This document shows positions 28,005 through 37,763 of a DNA stretch of 64,000 nucleotides, piece by piece (within the stretch, counting starts at the first letter, position 1; each line of letters starts with the position of its first letter). This stretch comes from Sphingomonas paucimobilis NBRC 13935. GTDB lineage: Bacteria; Pseudomonadota; Alphaproteobacteria; Sphingomonadales; Sphingomonadaceae. The notes beneath the pieces are model-generated. The model searched no databases. It was not told the origin of the DNA and saw only the letters and a program-made list of their open reading frames with translations. Position numbers and translations under genes: made by a program. The stretch spans positions 371,906 through 435,905 of the forward strand of contig NZ_BBJS01000014.1 of the NCBI RefSeq assembly GCF_000739895.2, read 5' to 3'.

Positions 28005-28798
28005 CCTATATCCTCTTTTGTCGAGTTCTTTTCCGACGTCTTAGCGACCTACTGGACGTCGCCGGTTCCGGACAGCAAAAAGCCTTCGAAAGCGGGCGAC
28101 TTTCAGAGGCCAGTATAGGGTCGCGGGCCAGCTATCTTAGCCGGGCCAAAATCGGTCAGGACGCGCAGGCGGAGCAGCCAGCCAGTATCGACAGCGACAT
28201 ACCTTGAAGGTGGATTTCGCCGCTCGATAACACGCTGAAGCGTTCGATCAGGCCGCCCCGTCCGAGGCAATACTGCTTAGCAGATGATTTCATACACTTC
28301 TTGATTGCCGGCGGTTTCGTCCCAGTGACGAAACCGCCTATGCCTCAGACCTCAACCGACAGCGGGGAATTCCGGTCTTGACGGTGCCCTATTCCGCTGC
28401 TTCCTTTTTCGAATACCCAGGCGCGCGGCTTTAGGCGGCGCGACCGAAATCCGCATCCTCGCTGTCCGGACCGCCGCTAGCGAGGTCCAATGCATAACCC
28501 CGCGCAGGCCCCTGCTGATCGACAATTCCGTTCGGCTTGACAGCGGGCTTGGCCTTCCTGGCGGTCGGCGTCGACACGCGGGCCGCTACACCCCGGTGGC
28601 CTTTGAGGCGGCTGAACGACCTCTACAATGCCGGTTATAAGCGATAAGGGACGTCCTGCTGACGACCGCCGCAGTCATTCGCGGCGCCGAGCTTTTCCAG
28701 CGTCCGCCCTTCGTTCATTTCGCTCTTCGCAGCGTCCAGGGCGTGGATCACATTGCGCTTTATCGATGTGAGGACTGAAATTTCGTCAAATAGCCAAG
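28005..28798. other. Gene-free stretch of about 800 bases between kdgK and GH97
   Basis: I find no intact gene here. The part next to 28005 must hold the kdgK promoter. A perfect 12-bp inverted repeat lies at 28310-28338. On the minus strand a short frame around 28630-28780 (with HALDAAKSEMNEGRTLEKLG) looks protein-like but has no clear start or family, and may be a gene remnant. Confidence 0.5.
28310..28338. repeat. Perfect 12-bp inverted repeat
   Basis: GGCGGTTTCGTC and GACGAAACCGCC are exact reverse complements around the five-base loop CCAGT. There is no T run on either side, so it is not a standard terminator. It stands alone in a region without genes. Confidence 0.8.
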
Positions 28799-30808
28799 TT
28801 ACAATTTTCGAAACCGGATCGCCTGCCCACCGCCACGCGCCAGACGGAGCGACAGGGCTTCTCCGGCCGATATCTCTTGCCGTCGGATCGCCAGCTTTTC
28901 CGGGGCGGTACGCCAGTCAGCATCGGCGCCGTCGGCATAGATGGTCGCCTCGTACCGCGTGCCCTTGTCGAGAAAATCGAGTGGAACGGTCAGCGTGCGA
29001 GCACTGTCGTTGGTGATCGCGCCCAGATACCAGTCGGAGCTTTTCCGGTCGCGCCGCGCTACGACCGCATATTCGCCGATCGCCCCTTGCAGCGTACGGC
29101 TTTCCTCCCAATCAGTCGGCACGTCGCGGATGAAACGAAACGCGTCGGCATGTTCGTCATAATGCTCGGGCAGATCGACCGCCATCTGCACCGGGCTGTA
29201 GAGCACCACATAGAGCGCCAGTTGGTTGGCCAGCGTCGAGGGGACGCGGTTGTTCGGCCGGGTCGCGCGATAGTCGAAATGGACGACGCCGGGCGTATAG
29301 TCGAACGGCCCAGACAAGAGCCGGGTGAAGGGCAAGATCGTAGTGTGGTCAGGGGCGTTGCCGCCGTCCGGGCTGCCGCCATTATATTCCTGTCCCCGCG
29401 CGCCTTCGCGGCTCAGCAGATTGGGCCAGGTGCGGCGCAGGCCGGTGTCCTTGACGGGCTCATGCGGGAAGATGGCGATATGGTGCCGCGCCGCCGCCTC
29501 CACGACCTTTTGCAGGCTCTCGACCGCATATTGGCCATCGGGCCATTCGGTCTCGTCCAGACGCGTCCCGACATAGCCCAATTTGATCGCCCGCACGCCG
29601 TAGCGGTCATAATAGTCGAGCGCGGGTTCGAGTTGGCGCAGATAATCCCGCACCTGCCCGCCGGTTTCGTGATGGCCGATCAGGTCCACCCCCTTGGCAC
29701 GCGCATGAGCCGACACCTCGGCCATATCGAAGGCGGGTTGCGCGCGGTCGAACAGGAAGCGCGAATGGCCGTTCTTCCACCATTCGGGCACGTCCCAGCC
29801 GATATTCCATCCCTCGACCAGTACGCCCTTGATCCCGTGCGCCGCCGCCCAGTCGATATAGGATTTGGCCTGGGCGGTGGTCGCGCCCAGCTTCGGCCCC
29901 GGCTCCCAGGTCAGCAGGCCGGTATGCATCGCCCAGAAGATGCCGATATATTTCTCCGGCTTCACCCAGGACACGTCGCCCAGCCGGTTGGGCTCGTTGA
30001 GGTTGAGGACGATGGTCGAGTCCGCCAGATGCGCCGCATCCGGGGCCACCATCACCACCCGCCACGGCGTCACCGCCCCGCCATGCGTCCGCGCCCGGTC
30101 GCCATTGGGCCAGGGCGAGAGATCCGCCTTGAGCGTGCGGCTATTCTCCTCGGGCATACGCAGGTTCATCGAGGGGAAATCGACCAGCGCGGCTTCGTGC
30201 ACCGCCATCGCGACGCCGTCGCCCTCCAGCGTCAATGGGGTTTGCGCGGTCTGGATCGCCGACAGCGCCGACCGGCTATATTCATACTCGCTATATTTCT
30301 CGCGATAGGCCGGGATCGACCAGGCGCGGTAGTTCTGCGCGAAGTGAAACTCGGTCCGTTCGTCGGTCACGACCAGAGACTGTGCCGCCAAGCCCGGCAG
30401 CGTATAGCGAAAGCCGAACCCGTCATCGAAGACGCGGAACTCGACGCCCAGCCTGCGCCCGTCCGGCGCGGCTAGCGTCGCGACGAGCCCGCGATAATGC
30501 TCGCGCATCTGCCGCCGCTCACCCCAGGGCTGGGTCCAGGGGCGGTCGAGCGCGGTCGGGCGGCTGTCGATCAGCGTCAGCCCCTGGTCGATGGCTGCGG
30601 CATCCTTGAACCGGAAGCCGAGCCGCGAGCGGTCGAGGATGGGCTTGCCGTCATAGCGGGCGCGGTACACCGCTTCGCCCTGGTCCACCGCCAGGTCCAC
30701 CGTGATCCGGCCGTCGGGCGAGGTCACGGTCCGCCACGCCTGCCCCAGCGCCGGGGTCGCCGCGACCAGCGCCGCAAGCCCGACAATCATGCCCAGCACC
30801 TTCGTCAT
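28799..30808 (-). CDS. Glycoside hydrolase family 97 (SusB-like alpha-glucosidase)
   Basis: A 669-residue exported enzyme with a signal peptide (VLGMIVGLAALVAATPALG). It has the GH97 layout: N-terminal beta-sandwich (VTSPDGRITVDLAVD), catalytic TIM barrel and a C-terminal sheet domain. HHETGG (near residue 380), PHEPVKDTG and SREGARGQEYNG carry glutamates that correspond, as I recall the family, to the calcium/catalytic residues of the inverting SusB-type alpha-glucosidase. It overlaps the TonB receptor stop by one base, so they are coupled. It would cut alpha-glucosides in the periplasm. Confidence 0.86.
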   Translation of the reverse strand: MTKVLGMIVGLAALVAATPALGQAWRTVTSPDGRITVDLAVDQGEAVYRARYDGKPILDRSRLGFRFKDAAAIDQGLTLIDSRPTALDRPWTQPWGERRQMREHYRGLVATLAAPDGRRLGVEFRVFDDGFGFRYTLPGLAAQSLVVTDERTEFHFAQNYRAWSIPAYREKYSEYEYSRSALSAIQTAQTPLTLEGDGVAMAVHEAALVDFPSMNLRMPEENSRTLKADLSPWPNGDRARTHGGAVTPWRVVMVAPDAAHLADSTIVLNLNEPNRLGDVSWVKPEKYIGIFWAMHTGLLTWEPGPKLGATTAQAKSYIDWAAAHGIKGVLVEGWNIGWDVPEWWKNGHSRFLFDRAQPAFDMAEVSAHARAKGVDLIGHHETGGQVRDYLRQLEPALDYYDRYGVRAIKLGYVGTRLDETEWPDGQYAVESLQKVVEAAARHHIAIFPHEPVKDTGLRRTWPNLLSREGARGQEYNGGSPDGGNAPDHTTILPFTRLLSGPFDYTPGVVHFDYRATRPNNRVPSTLANQLALYVVLYSPVQMAVDLPEHYDEHADAFRFIRDVPTDWEESRTLQGAIGEYAVVARRDRKSSDWYLGAITNDSARTLTVPLDFLDKGTRYEATIYADGADADWRTAPEKLAIRRQEISAGEALSLRLARGGGQAIRFRKL

Positions 30809-33300
30809 CAGAAGCTGTAGGTCAGGCTGGCGCGGACGCGGCGGCCGAAGATCGGGCGCCCCTGGAACGCGGTTTCCTGCACGCCGATGATCGAGCCGGC
30901 GCGCGGATTGCCCTCGGTCAGACCGACCTCGTTGAACAGGTTCGTCGCGACGACCTGCGCCTGGAGCGCATCCGTGACCTTCCAGTTCGCGCCCAGCCGC
31001 ACCTCGGTATAATGCGGCAGGACGATGGTGTTCGCCACGTCGACATAGCGTTTGCCGGTATAGGCGGCCTCTCCGAACAGGTTCACCCGGTCGCCCAGCA
31101 GATGCAGGGTCGGGCGGATCGAGAATTGCACCTGCGGCTGGCGGACGATCTGGTTTCCGCTGAAGTCGAACGGCCCGCTCGCATCCTGTCCGGCGAAGCT
31201 GGTATAGGCGATATGCTGGTAATTTCCGCTCGCCGCGAGTTCGAAGAAATCGACCGGGCGCAGCGACAGTTCCACCTCGACGCCTTTCGACTCCGCCGCA
31301 GCCGTCTGGTTGATCGTCTGCGCCTGTCCATTGGGGCCTGCGACGATCGTCTGGAAGGCGATGTTGGGGAATTTATTGTAGAACAACGTGACGAAGGCCG
31401 AGAAGGGTCGCGTCGAATATTTCACGCCGCCCTCGACCAGGTCGATACGGTTCTCCACCGGCACGCCGCCGAACCACTGGACGAACTCCGGCGTCACGCG
31501 GAAGCTGCGGCTATAGCGGGCAAAGGCGGCGACCTGCTTGCTGAACTCGTAATTGGCGCCCGCCGAAAAGGCCCATTGCCCGGTCTTGAAGCGATAGGGT
31601 GTGTTCGCACCGGTGAAGACCAGCACATTGTCGTCGGCGATCGTCGTCGCGTCGCCTAGATTGGCGCCGGTCGTCTGCGCGATCGTGCCCTTCTTCGACA
31701 CATGATGATAGCGCGCGCCCAGGTCGATGCGCAGCGCATTCGTCACCTGCCACGCATCGGTCAGGTAGAGCGCGTTGATCGTCACATTATCCTGAAAACG
31801 CTGCAAATTGCTGTGCAGGTTGAGCAGGCCGTTCTTGGTCAGCGCGACCGTCTGCTGCCCGGCCGCGTTCAGCCCGATCACGTCGAAATAGCGCGGGCGG
31901 TTGATCGCCTCGACAAGAATGTCGTTCCAGTTCCAGTTCTGCGTCTGGTTGAAATGGCTGAAATAATAGCCGCCGGTCAGGGTGTGGCGGCCCAGGCCCG
32001 TGTCGAACCTCTTCGTGACGCTCAGGTCGTTGATGACATTCTCGACATCGACGACCGTGTTGAAGATGCTCTGGGTCAGCGCGAGCTGATTGCCCAGCGC
32101 GGAGGCGGCGACCGTCTGGCCGTTGCTGGCATCGCGATAGACCGCCGACACGGTATCGGGCCGCGCCGCGCGCAACCGGGTCAGCGCATTGGCCAGAAAG
32201 CCCTGGCTGGTCGCGATACCGGAGCTGAACAGCCCGTTGAAGTCCACCATGCCGGTCGTATAGCGCGCGCGGTCATTGACCTCCCAACCGTCACCGAGCG
32301 GCTTGTTGAAGATCGCGGTGAAGGTATCGGTGTCGGTGTGAATACCCTGGGTCAGGTCGACCCGCTTGTTGAAGGCGCCGCTCCCGTCAGGCACGGTCAG
32401 CCGCGCAAAGGCGGTGTTGACCAGCGTCCCGTTGCCCGCATCCAGCCCCTGCAGCCCCTGGCTGGGGCTGGCGAGCGGGATGGCGGTGTAGAAGATGTTC
32501 TTGTCGTCCAGCTTGCGATAGCTGACGAACAGCGACCCGCTATCGGCGAAGTCATATTGCAGGCCGACGCGAAACTGCCCGCCCTGATTGCCGGTGAAGC
32601 CTGGATTGCGAAGCCCGTTATCCTCGCGGTAGAAACCGCCGATCGCGAAGGATAGCCGATCGTTCAGCGGCCCCGAGACATTGGCGTCGAGCCGATAATG
32701 GTCCCAGTCGCCGACTTCGCCCTTCACCATGCCTTGCAGCGTGCGGGTCGGCCGCTTGGTCAGCACGTTGACGACCCCGCCGGGCGCGTTGGACGCGGTG
32801 ATCGAGGCCGAGCCGCCACGGACGATCTGAAGCGAGTCGACCGTACCGTCCACGCGGAAGAACTCATCGGCATTGGTGAAGGCCCCTGCCCCCTCTTCCC
32901 AAACCGGCAGCCCGTCTTCCAGCAGCGGGAGATAGCGGTAATTGTCCGCTGGAAGGCCACGCGAATAGACATTGTTGCCGACCTCGCCGCCCGAGCTTTC
33001 GACATAGATGCCGGGCGTCGAGGCGATCAGATCGGCGATGCCCAGCGGTGCCTTCTGCGCGATCGCCTGCGGGTCGATGGTGGTGATGGCGTAGGACGTC
33101 TCGAACTTGCGGGTGCCGGTGCGGGTGCCCGTGACGATGATTTCATTCAGGCCCAGGTCGTTGTCCTGCGCCGTGTCAGTCGCGGCAGGCGCCTCGGCCA
33201 CGGGAGGCGATGCGGCAGACGAAGCCGACTGAGCCAGTGCCGGCACCAGCGGCACCGCCCACGCAACCGAAGCCATCAACGCCAAGCGACATGCACGCAT
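30808..33300 (-). CDS. TonB-dependent outer membrane receptor
   Basis: An outer-membrane active transporter of about 830 residues. A signal peptide (MRACRLALMASVAWAVPLVPALA) is followed by a TonB-box-like segment (NEIIVTGTR), a plug domain (PLGIADLIASTPGIYVESSGG, RGGSASITASNAPGGVVNV) and a beta-barrel ending in RVRASLTYSF, with the terminal Phe typical of barrel proteins. GGAGGGG precedes the ATG at 33300. Coupling to a GH97 glycosidase and a LacI regulator points to import of a maltodextrin or similar alpha-glucan. Its promoter region contains a LacI-type palindrome. Confidence 0.92.
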   Translation of the reverse strand: MRACRLALMASVAWAVPLVPALAQSASSAASPPVAEAPAATDTAQDNDLGLNEIIVTGTRTGTRKFETSYAITTIDPQAIAQKAPLGIADLIASTPGIYVESSGGEVGNNVYSRGLPADNYRYLPLLEDGLPVWEEGAGAFTNADEFFRVDGTVDSLQIVRGGSASITASNAPGGVVNVLTKRPTRTLQGMVKGEVGDWDHYRLDANVSGPLNDRLSFAIGGFYREDNGLRNPGFTGNQGGQFRVGLQYDFADSGSLFVSYRKLDDKNIFYTAIPLASPSQGLQGLDAGNGTLVNTAFARLTVPDGSGAFNKRVDLTQGIHTDTDTFTAIFNKPLGDGWEVNDRARYTTGMVDFNGLFSSGIATSQGFLANALTRLRAARPDTVSAVYRDASNGQTVAASALGNQLALTQSIFNTVVDVENVINDLSVTKRFDTGLGRHTLTGGYYFSHFNQTQNWNWNDILVEAINRPRYFDVIGLNAAGQQTVALTKNGLLNLHSNLQRFQDNVTINALYLTDAWQVTNALRIDLGARYHHVSKKGTIAQTTGANLGDATTIADDNVLVFTGANTPYRFKTGQWAFSAGANYEFSKQVAAFARYSRSFRVTPEFVQWFGGVPVENRIDLVEGGVKYSTRPFSAFVTLFYNKFPNIAFQTIVAGPNGQAQTINQTAAAESKGVEVELSLRPVDFFELAASGNYQHIAYTSFAGQDASGPFDFSGNQIVRQPQVQFSIRPTLHLLGDRVNLFGEAAYTGKRYVDVANTIVLPHYTEVRLGANWKVTDALQAQVVATNLFNEVGLTEGNPRAGSIIGVQETAFQGRPIFGRRVRASLTYSF

Positions 33301-33387
33301 GAAAATCCCCTCCGAAAACGCCTCTGCTGGGCGGTTCAATGATGGAGGAAGGGTGATCCGATCCGCAAAATTATGCAACGATTATTA

Positions 33388-33399
33388 GCAATCGATTGC
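33388..33399. promoter_or_regulatory. LacI-family operator candidate before the TonB receptor
   Basis: GCAATCGATTGC is a perfect 12-bp palindrome with the central CG typical of LacI-family operators. It lies 88 bases upstream of the receptor start and downstream of the lacI-type gene, in an AT-richer promoter-like region. Confidence 0.7.
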
Positions 33400-33496
33400 A
33401 ATTTACATGACTTTGCTTTCCTTAAGCGATCACATACCTTCTTTTATCGGGACTTAATGCCAGCCCACGTCATTATTTTGCACGATATTAGCATCA

Positions 33497-34558
33497 TCAG
33501 CGCCCGCAGGATTCGCGAATCACCAGGTTGGTCGGCAACCGCTCCGACCGCGCGCGATGACCGTCGATGATGCGCAACAGCTTGGACACCAGCAGATTGC
33601 CGGCCTTGATGACATCCTGCCGAATGGTGGTGAGCCCGGGAGTCGACAGCGCCGCCGCATCGATATCGTCATAGCCGATCACGGCGACATCCTCCGGCAC
33701 GCGCAGCCCCCGCTGGCGGAGTGTCTGGATCGCCCCCAGCGCCACCAAGTCGGACGCCGCGACGATCGCATCGAAGGCGATGCCACGCTCCAGCAGATTG
33801 TCGACCGCCTCGCCTCCCTCGAACCGTCCGGCGGCCGGGGTCTGGATCATGGCGGGATCGAATGCCAAATCATGGGCGGCCAGCGCCGCGCGATACCCGT
33901 CCAGCCGGATCGCGATCTGTGAAAAGGGCGTGCGCGCGGCAACGATGGGCGGCATCGCCCCGATAAAGGCGATGCGTCGCCGCCCCTTGCGCAGCAAATG
34001 GGCGGTGGCCTGAAAGCCGCCCTCGTAATTGTCGCTGCCGATCGAGCAATAGCTTTGCCCCGCCACTTCGACACCCCAAGCGACCAATGGCTTGCCCATG
34101 GCCGCATAGCGATTGAGCGTCTCATGGAATTGCGACTGGCCGAGAAAGATCGTGCCCGCATAGGCGCTCTGGTCCAGGAACTGCGCCAGCGTCGCGTCGT
34201 CATAGGGCGTCTGCCACACGACCGACACGTCGCGCCGCCGCTCGCGCAGCGCAGTCCCGACACCGCCGATCAGCGCCAGTTCGAATGGATTGGCAAGCTG
34301 GCTGCCATGCGCGGTCGCGACAGGTACGACGAGGCAGATCTGTTCGGATAGCGACGGAGCCGCGCGGCGCACCCGCTGCGGCACATGGACATAGCCGAGC
34401 CGGTCGGCGGTGCTCAGCACCCGCTCACGTGTCTCCTCGCTGATCGCGCTATGCCCGGTCAGCACGCGCGATACGGTGGCGACCGAAACCCCGGTTTCCG
34501 CTGCGATCCCGCCCAGCGTCGGCCCGCCGCGCTTCACCCGTGCCATGACTGAATCCAT
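33497..34558 (-). CDS. LacI-family transcriptional regulator
   Basis: A sugar-responsive repressor of about 353 residues. The helix-turn-helix and hinge are clear (LGGIAAETGVSVATVSRVLTG, then ERVLSTADRLGYVHVPQRVRRA), followed by a periplasmic-binding-protein-like effector domain (VVAASDLVALGAIQTLRQRGLRVPEDVAVIGYDD). The start is placed at MDSVMARV; an upstream Met at 34615 falls inside the MFS gene. It sits 17 bases after the MFS stop and before the TonB receptor, and probably represses this locus through the 33388 palindrome. Confidence 0.92.
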   Translation of the reverse strand: MDSVMARVKRGGPTLGGIAAETGVSVATVSRVLTGHSAISEETRERVLSTADRLGYVHVPQRVRRAAPSLSEQICLVVPVATAHGSQLANPFELALIGGVGTALRERRRDVSVVWQTPYDDATLAQFLDQSAYAGTIFLGQSQFHETLNRYAAMGKPLVAWGVEVAGQSYCSIGSDNYEGGFQATAHLLRKGRRRIAFIGAMPPIVAARTPFSQIAIRLDGYRAALAAHDLAFDPAMIQTPAAGRFEGGEAVDNLLERGIAFDAIVAASDLVALGAIQTLRQRGLRVPEDVAVIGYDDIDAAALSTPGLTTIRQDVIKAGNLLVSKLLRIIDGHRARSERLPTNLVIRESCGR

Positions 34559-34570
34559 ATTTGCATTTTC

Positions 34571-34589
34571 TTGCACTACGTCAGTGCAA
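34571..34589. promoter_or_regulatory. Inverted repeat over the MFS stop, upstream of lacI
   Basis: TTGCACT and AGTGCAA form a perfect seven-base inverted repeat with a five-base spacer. It covers the MFS stop codon and lies 12 bases before the lacI start. It may be an autoregulatory site or an attenuating hairpin; its half-sites share TTGCA with the receptor operator region. Confidence 0.4.
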
Positions 34590-35844
34590 CGCCCTCGTCC
34601 ATGCCGGACAGACACAAGCTCAAGACGGCGCCCGTCGCCATCAACGCACCCGCCAACGGCAGGACAGGCCAGGCGCTCCCGCCCAGCCCATGCGCGATGA
34701 CCCAGCCCATGCCCAGCCCCGCGACCAGTTGCGGCACGACGATGAAGATGTTCATGACGCCGATGAACATACCCGCAGTCGCGCTGGATACCGTCCGCCC
34801 GGCCAAGACGAAGGGCGCGCTCAGGATGGATGAATAGGCGATGCCGATCAGCACCGCACAGCCGATTAGCCCGACAGGATGCGCGATCAGGGCCAAGCCG
34901 CTCAGCCCGAATGCGCCCATCGCCAATGCCGCCGCATGGACGCGCGTAACGCCAAAACGGCGGAACAAGCCCGGCAGCAGAAAAGCGAACAGCCCCGCAA
35001 CGCCATTATAGGTGCCGAACAACACTCCGACGAAATCGGCTCCCCGCGCATAGGCCCCATCGAACGGCGACATCGCGCCATAGAGCCGGGCTGCGATCAC
35101 CGGCGTCGCATAAACCCAGAGGAGATACAGGCCGAACCAGCTCAGGAACTGGATGGCAGCCACCGGACGCAGCGCCCGCCACAATGTGACCACCTCATCC
35201 CAGCGAAGGGGCGCATCGCCGCTTGCCCTGCCCTGCACCTCTGGCAAACGAGGTTCGCGCACGCGTGCCACGGTCCAGCCGACCGACATCGCCACCGCGA
35301 TCGCCGCCGCCAGGAACGCGACCCTGATAGAGGGTGCGGTCTGCCCCGGCTGCGCGACGTTCGACCAGCCTCCCCAGGCCAGCAGGATCGGCGCGCAGGC
35401 CCCCGCCAAGGCGCCGAGCCCGATAAAGACGGTCTGCATGGCATAGCCGCTCGCCTGGTCCGCCGGCGGCAAGGTATCCGCGACCAGCGCACGATAGGGC
35501 GCATGGAGCGCATTCATCGCCGCCTCCAGCACCCAGACCGCCGCCACCGCCGCGATTAACGTTGCCGCCAGAGGCAAGACCGCCAGCGCCGCGATCACCA
35601 TCAGGGCGGACACCAGGATATAGGGCCGCCGCCGTCCTAACCGGCTGTCATGCCGATCGCTGAGCACCCCCACCACGGGCTGCACCAGCAGCCCCGTCAC
35701 CGGTCCTGCCAGCCAAAGGATCGCGAGCTGATCGACAGAGGCCCCCAGCCCTTGAAACACTCGGCTCAAGCTGGCACTTTGGATACCGAAAGCGATCTGA
35801 AGCCCGAAATAGCCGACGCTGAGATCAAACCCCTTGATACGCAT
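34576..35844 (-). CDS. MFS sugar transporter (SLC45/sucrose-maltose type)
   Basis: An inner-membrane transporter of about 422 residues with 12 predicted helices. The start is the second Met (MRIKGFDLSVGYFGLQIAFG). The intracellular loop DRHDSRLGRRRPYILVSALM is the hallmark of the SLC45-like glycoside-pentoside group, which takes up sucrose, maltose and related sugars by proton symport. In this operon it would import the product of GH97 cleavage. It is the first gene of the minus-strand MFS-lacI-TonB receptor-GH97 series. Confidence 0.88.
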   Translation of the reverse strand: MRIKGFDLSVGYFGLQIAFGIQSASLSRVFQGLGASVDQLAILWLAGPVTGLLVQPVVGVLSDRHDSRLGRRRPYILVSALMVIAALAVLPLAATLIAAVAAVWVLEAAMNALHAPYRALVADTLPPADQASGYAMQTVFIGLGALAGACAPILLAWGGWSNVAQPGQTAPSIRVAFLAAAIAVAMSVGWTVARVREPRLPEVQGRASGDAPLRWDEVVTLWRALRPVAAIQFLSWFGLYLLWVYATPVIAARLYGAMSPFDGAYARGADFVGVLFGTYNGVAGLFAFLLPGLFRRFGVTRVHAAALAMGAFGLSGLALIAHPVGLIGCAVLIGIAYSSILSAPFVLAGRTVSSATAGMFIGVMNIFIVVPQLVAGLGMGWVIAHGLGGSAWPVLPLAGALMATGAVLSLCLSGMDEGVALT

Positions 35845-36101
35845 CGGCCTCCCCACTGTTCAGTCCCCCACGGGCCCAATAGCGTCGACCTGAACATAGC
35901 CGACATGGCTCTGTTCGAAAGATAATCGGCAATGACCGCAGGCGATTCTCGACCTGCTCCCGGGGCTTCCCGAAAGCAGTCGGTCATTCGGAGTCAGCAA
36001 CGACGCATGGTTGCTCTCTCGGCAGGAGGGCGTCAAAACAATTGGGCTATTCTGGGCATTCATGGCTTGATGCCCCGCTCCGCAACGATGATGGACCATT
36101 C

Positions 36102-36653
36102 GTGACCACCAAAATCTATCTGTCCGCCGATCGCCTGCTGGAGGATTCGTTCCGTCTGGCCAATCTGGTCTTCGATTCCGGCTTTCGCCCGACCCATATC
36201 GTCGGCATCTGGCGCGGCGGCGCGCCGGTCGGCATCGCGGTTCAGGAACTGCTCGAATATCGCGGGCTGCAGAGCGATCATATCGCGATCCGCACCGCCT
36301 CCTATACCGGCATCGACCAGCAGGAACCGCAGGTCCGCATTTACGGCCTGGGCCATCTGGTGGACGTCCTCAATCCTGAGGACCGCCTGCTCCTGATCGA
36401 CGATGTCTTCGATTCCGGGCGTTCGATCCGCGCCTTGCTGAAGGAATTGAAGCAGCGATGCCGAAACAATATCCCGGACGAAGTGAAGGTCGCGACCGTC
36501 TATTACAAACCGTCGCGCAACGTGACCGACCTCAAGCCGGACTTCTTCGTCCACGAAACCAATGACTGGCTCATCTTCCCGCACGAGATCAATGGCCTGA
36601 CCGAGGATGAAATCCGGGCGCACAAGCATGGTGCCGATATCATCCTGCGCTGA
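36102..36653 (+). CDS. Phosphoribosyltransferase domain protein
   Basis: A PRTase-fold protein of 183 residues. The PRPP-binding signature is LLLIDDVFDSGRSIRALL (near residues 105-122), and the N-terminal pyrophosphate loop is IVGIWRGGAPVGIAVQELL. It resembles hypoxanthine or xanthine phosphoribosyltransferase-like proteins rather than a specific nucleobase enzyme. The start is GTG 36102 (VTTKIYLSADRLLED); no in-frame ATG fits better. Confidence 0.85.
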   Translation: MTTKIYLSADRLLEDSFRLANLVFDSGFRPTHIVGIWRGGAPVGIAVQELLEYRGLQSDHIAIRTASYTGIDQQEPQVRIYGLGHLVDVLNPEDRLLLIDDVFDSGRSIRALLKELKQRCRNNIPDEVKVATVYYKPSRNVTDLKPDFFVHETNDWLIFPHEINGLTEDEIRAHKHGADIILR

Positions 36654-36850
36654 TGATCGACGCACGGCCCGGACGCAGGTGCTATATTTGCTCCGGGACC
36701 GCCCACCGAGGCTTGAGGCAAAGGGTCAGGCCCCGGAAACACTTGGCCCAGCAGATGAACGCGGCAAAAGGAGCGCCATCACAGCTCTGTTTCAAAGCGT
36801 GGCAGTTGTCGACGCCCCTACGAACCAGCCCCCCATTCTATCCATGCCGC

Positions 36851-37108
36851 CTAGCAGTCCGTCAGAATCTCCCGGTTGGCGTCTGCGATCAGGCGCGCCA
36901 TACGCTCGGCATCCTTGGCGACTTGGTCGTCGTCCAGTTCGCGGCGCAACCACCGCAGTTCGTGAAGCTTGCCGTTGTCGTCCAGTTCACCACATCCGAC
37001 CCGCTTGCCATAGTCCAGCAACGCACAATTCGCACCGGGAACATGCCTCCGAACGATCTGCTGCACCTGATCGATAACGTACTCGCCGGAACCTGCGATC
37101 TTCGCCAT
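36851..37108 (-). CDS. Conserved small hypothetical protein
   Basis: An 85-residue acidic-helical protein starting MAKIAGSGEYVIDQVQQIVR. GGGAGG lies just before the ATG, which fixes the start; a longer frame exists upstream. It has two cysteines (ANCALLDYG, VGCGELDD) and ends REILTDC. I do not recognise a family. The bases 36654-36850 between it and the PRTase gene hold nothing I can name. Confidence 0.6.
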   Translation of the reverse strand: MAKIAGSGEYVIDQVQQIVRRHVPGANCALLDYGKRVGCGELDDNGKLHELRWLRRELDDDQVAKDAERMARLIADANREILTDC

Positions 37109-37361
37109 ATTGTCCTCCCGTTGAGCGTCCTGGTAACATTCGCATCTCTGCGCGCGAAGTCGTTCCTTCAATTCGACCATATTCGGACGCACACAGCTTA
37201 TTTCGACATTTCTCATAGCCGTCGGCGGCCGCCATCCGGCACAGATCGAACGTCCGTCTCGAACCCGAGTGCGACCATGGACGCCACGGTGAGGCGACAG
37301 GTGATCCGCCTTAGGTCCGACATGTCCGTGCCGGTCTTTTCGGCACCCGCGTTAAGGCGGC

Positions 37362-37682
37362 TCAATTGCCTTCGGCGTCGACCATGAATACCACCGGCTT
37401 GCCGCGGGACATCGGATCCCAGCCGGCCGACACGGCGGAGCGCACGCATCGCGTGATCGTCGCGTCGTCGAGTTGGAGCCGACCGCGCGGCAGTCCTTTC
37501 AACAGCCGCTTGGGCGCCGGGAATTCGACGAGCGCTTCGCGCTTGGCATCCTGCTGAAGGAGCGAAATCGTCATGCCCTTCCACCCCTCGTCATCCGACT
37601 GATGAGGTTCGCTGTGAAGGTGCCAATCATAGGCCACTCCATCGACAGTGACGGTTCCGGCGTGCATGTGCGATTTCGACAT
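37362..37682 (-). CDS. Hypothetical protein
   Basis: A 106-residue soluble protein with MHAGTVTVDGVAYDWHLHSEPH near the start and PKRLLKGLPRGRLQLDDATITRCVRSAV in the middle. It has a beta-rich N-terminal half and an acidic end (VFMVDAEGN). The start is set at MSKSHMHAG. No recognised domain. It is adjacent to and divergent from the GST pseudogene. Confidence 0.6.
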   Translation of the reverse strand: MSKSHMHAGTVTVDGVAYDWHLHSEPHQSDDEGWKGMTISLLQQDAKREALVEFPAPKRLLKGLPRGRLQLDDATITRCVRSAVSAGWDPMSRGKPVVFMVDAEGN

Positions 37683-37763
37683 ATGCGGGGCTCTAGCACG
37701 ACAAATCCGCAGAAGCACAAATCAGGCAGGCGCTTTTCCCGGCGCCGGCAGCGACCAGCCGGT

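Noticed and set aside
28877..30475. A 532-codon plus-strand frame
   Set aside because: It is antisense to GH97, whose sequence is clearly protein-like along its length.
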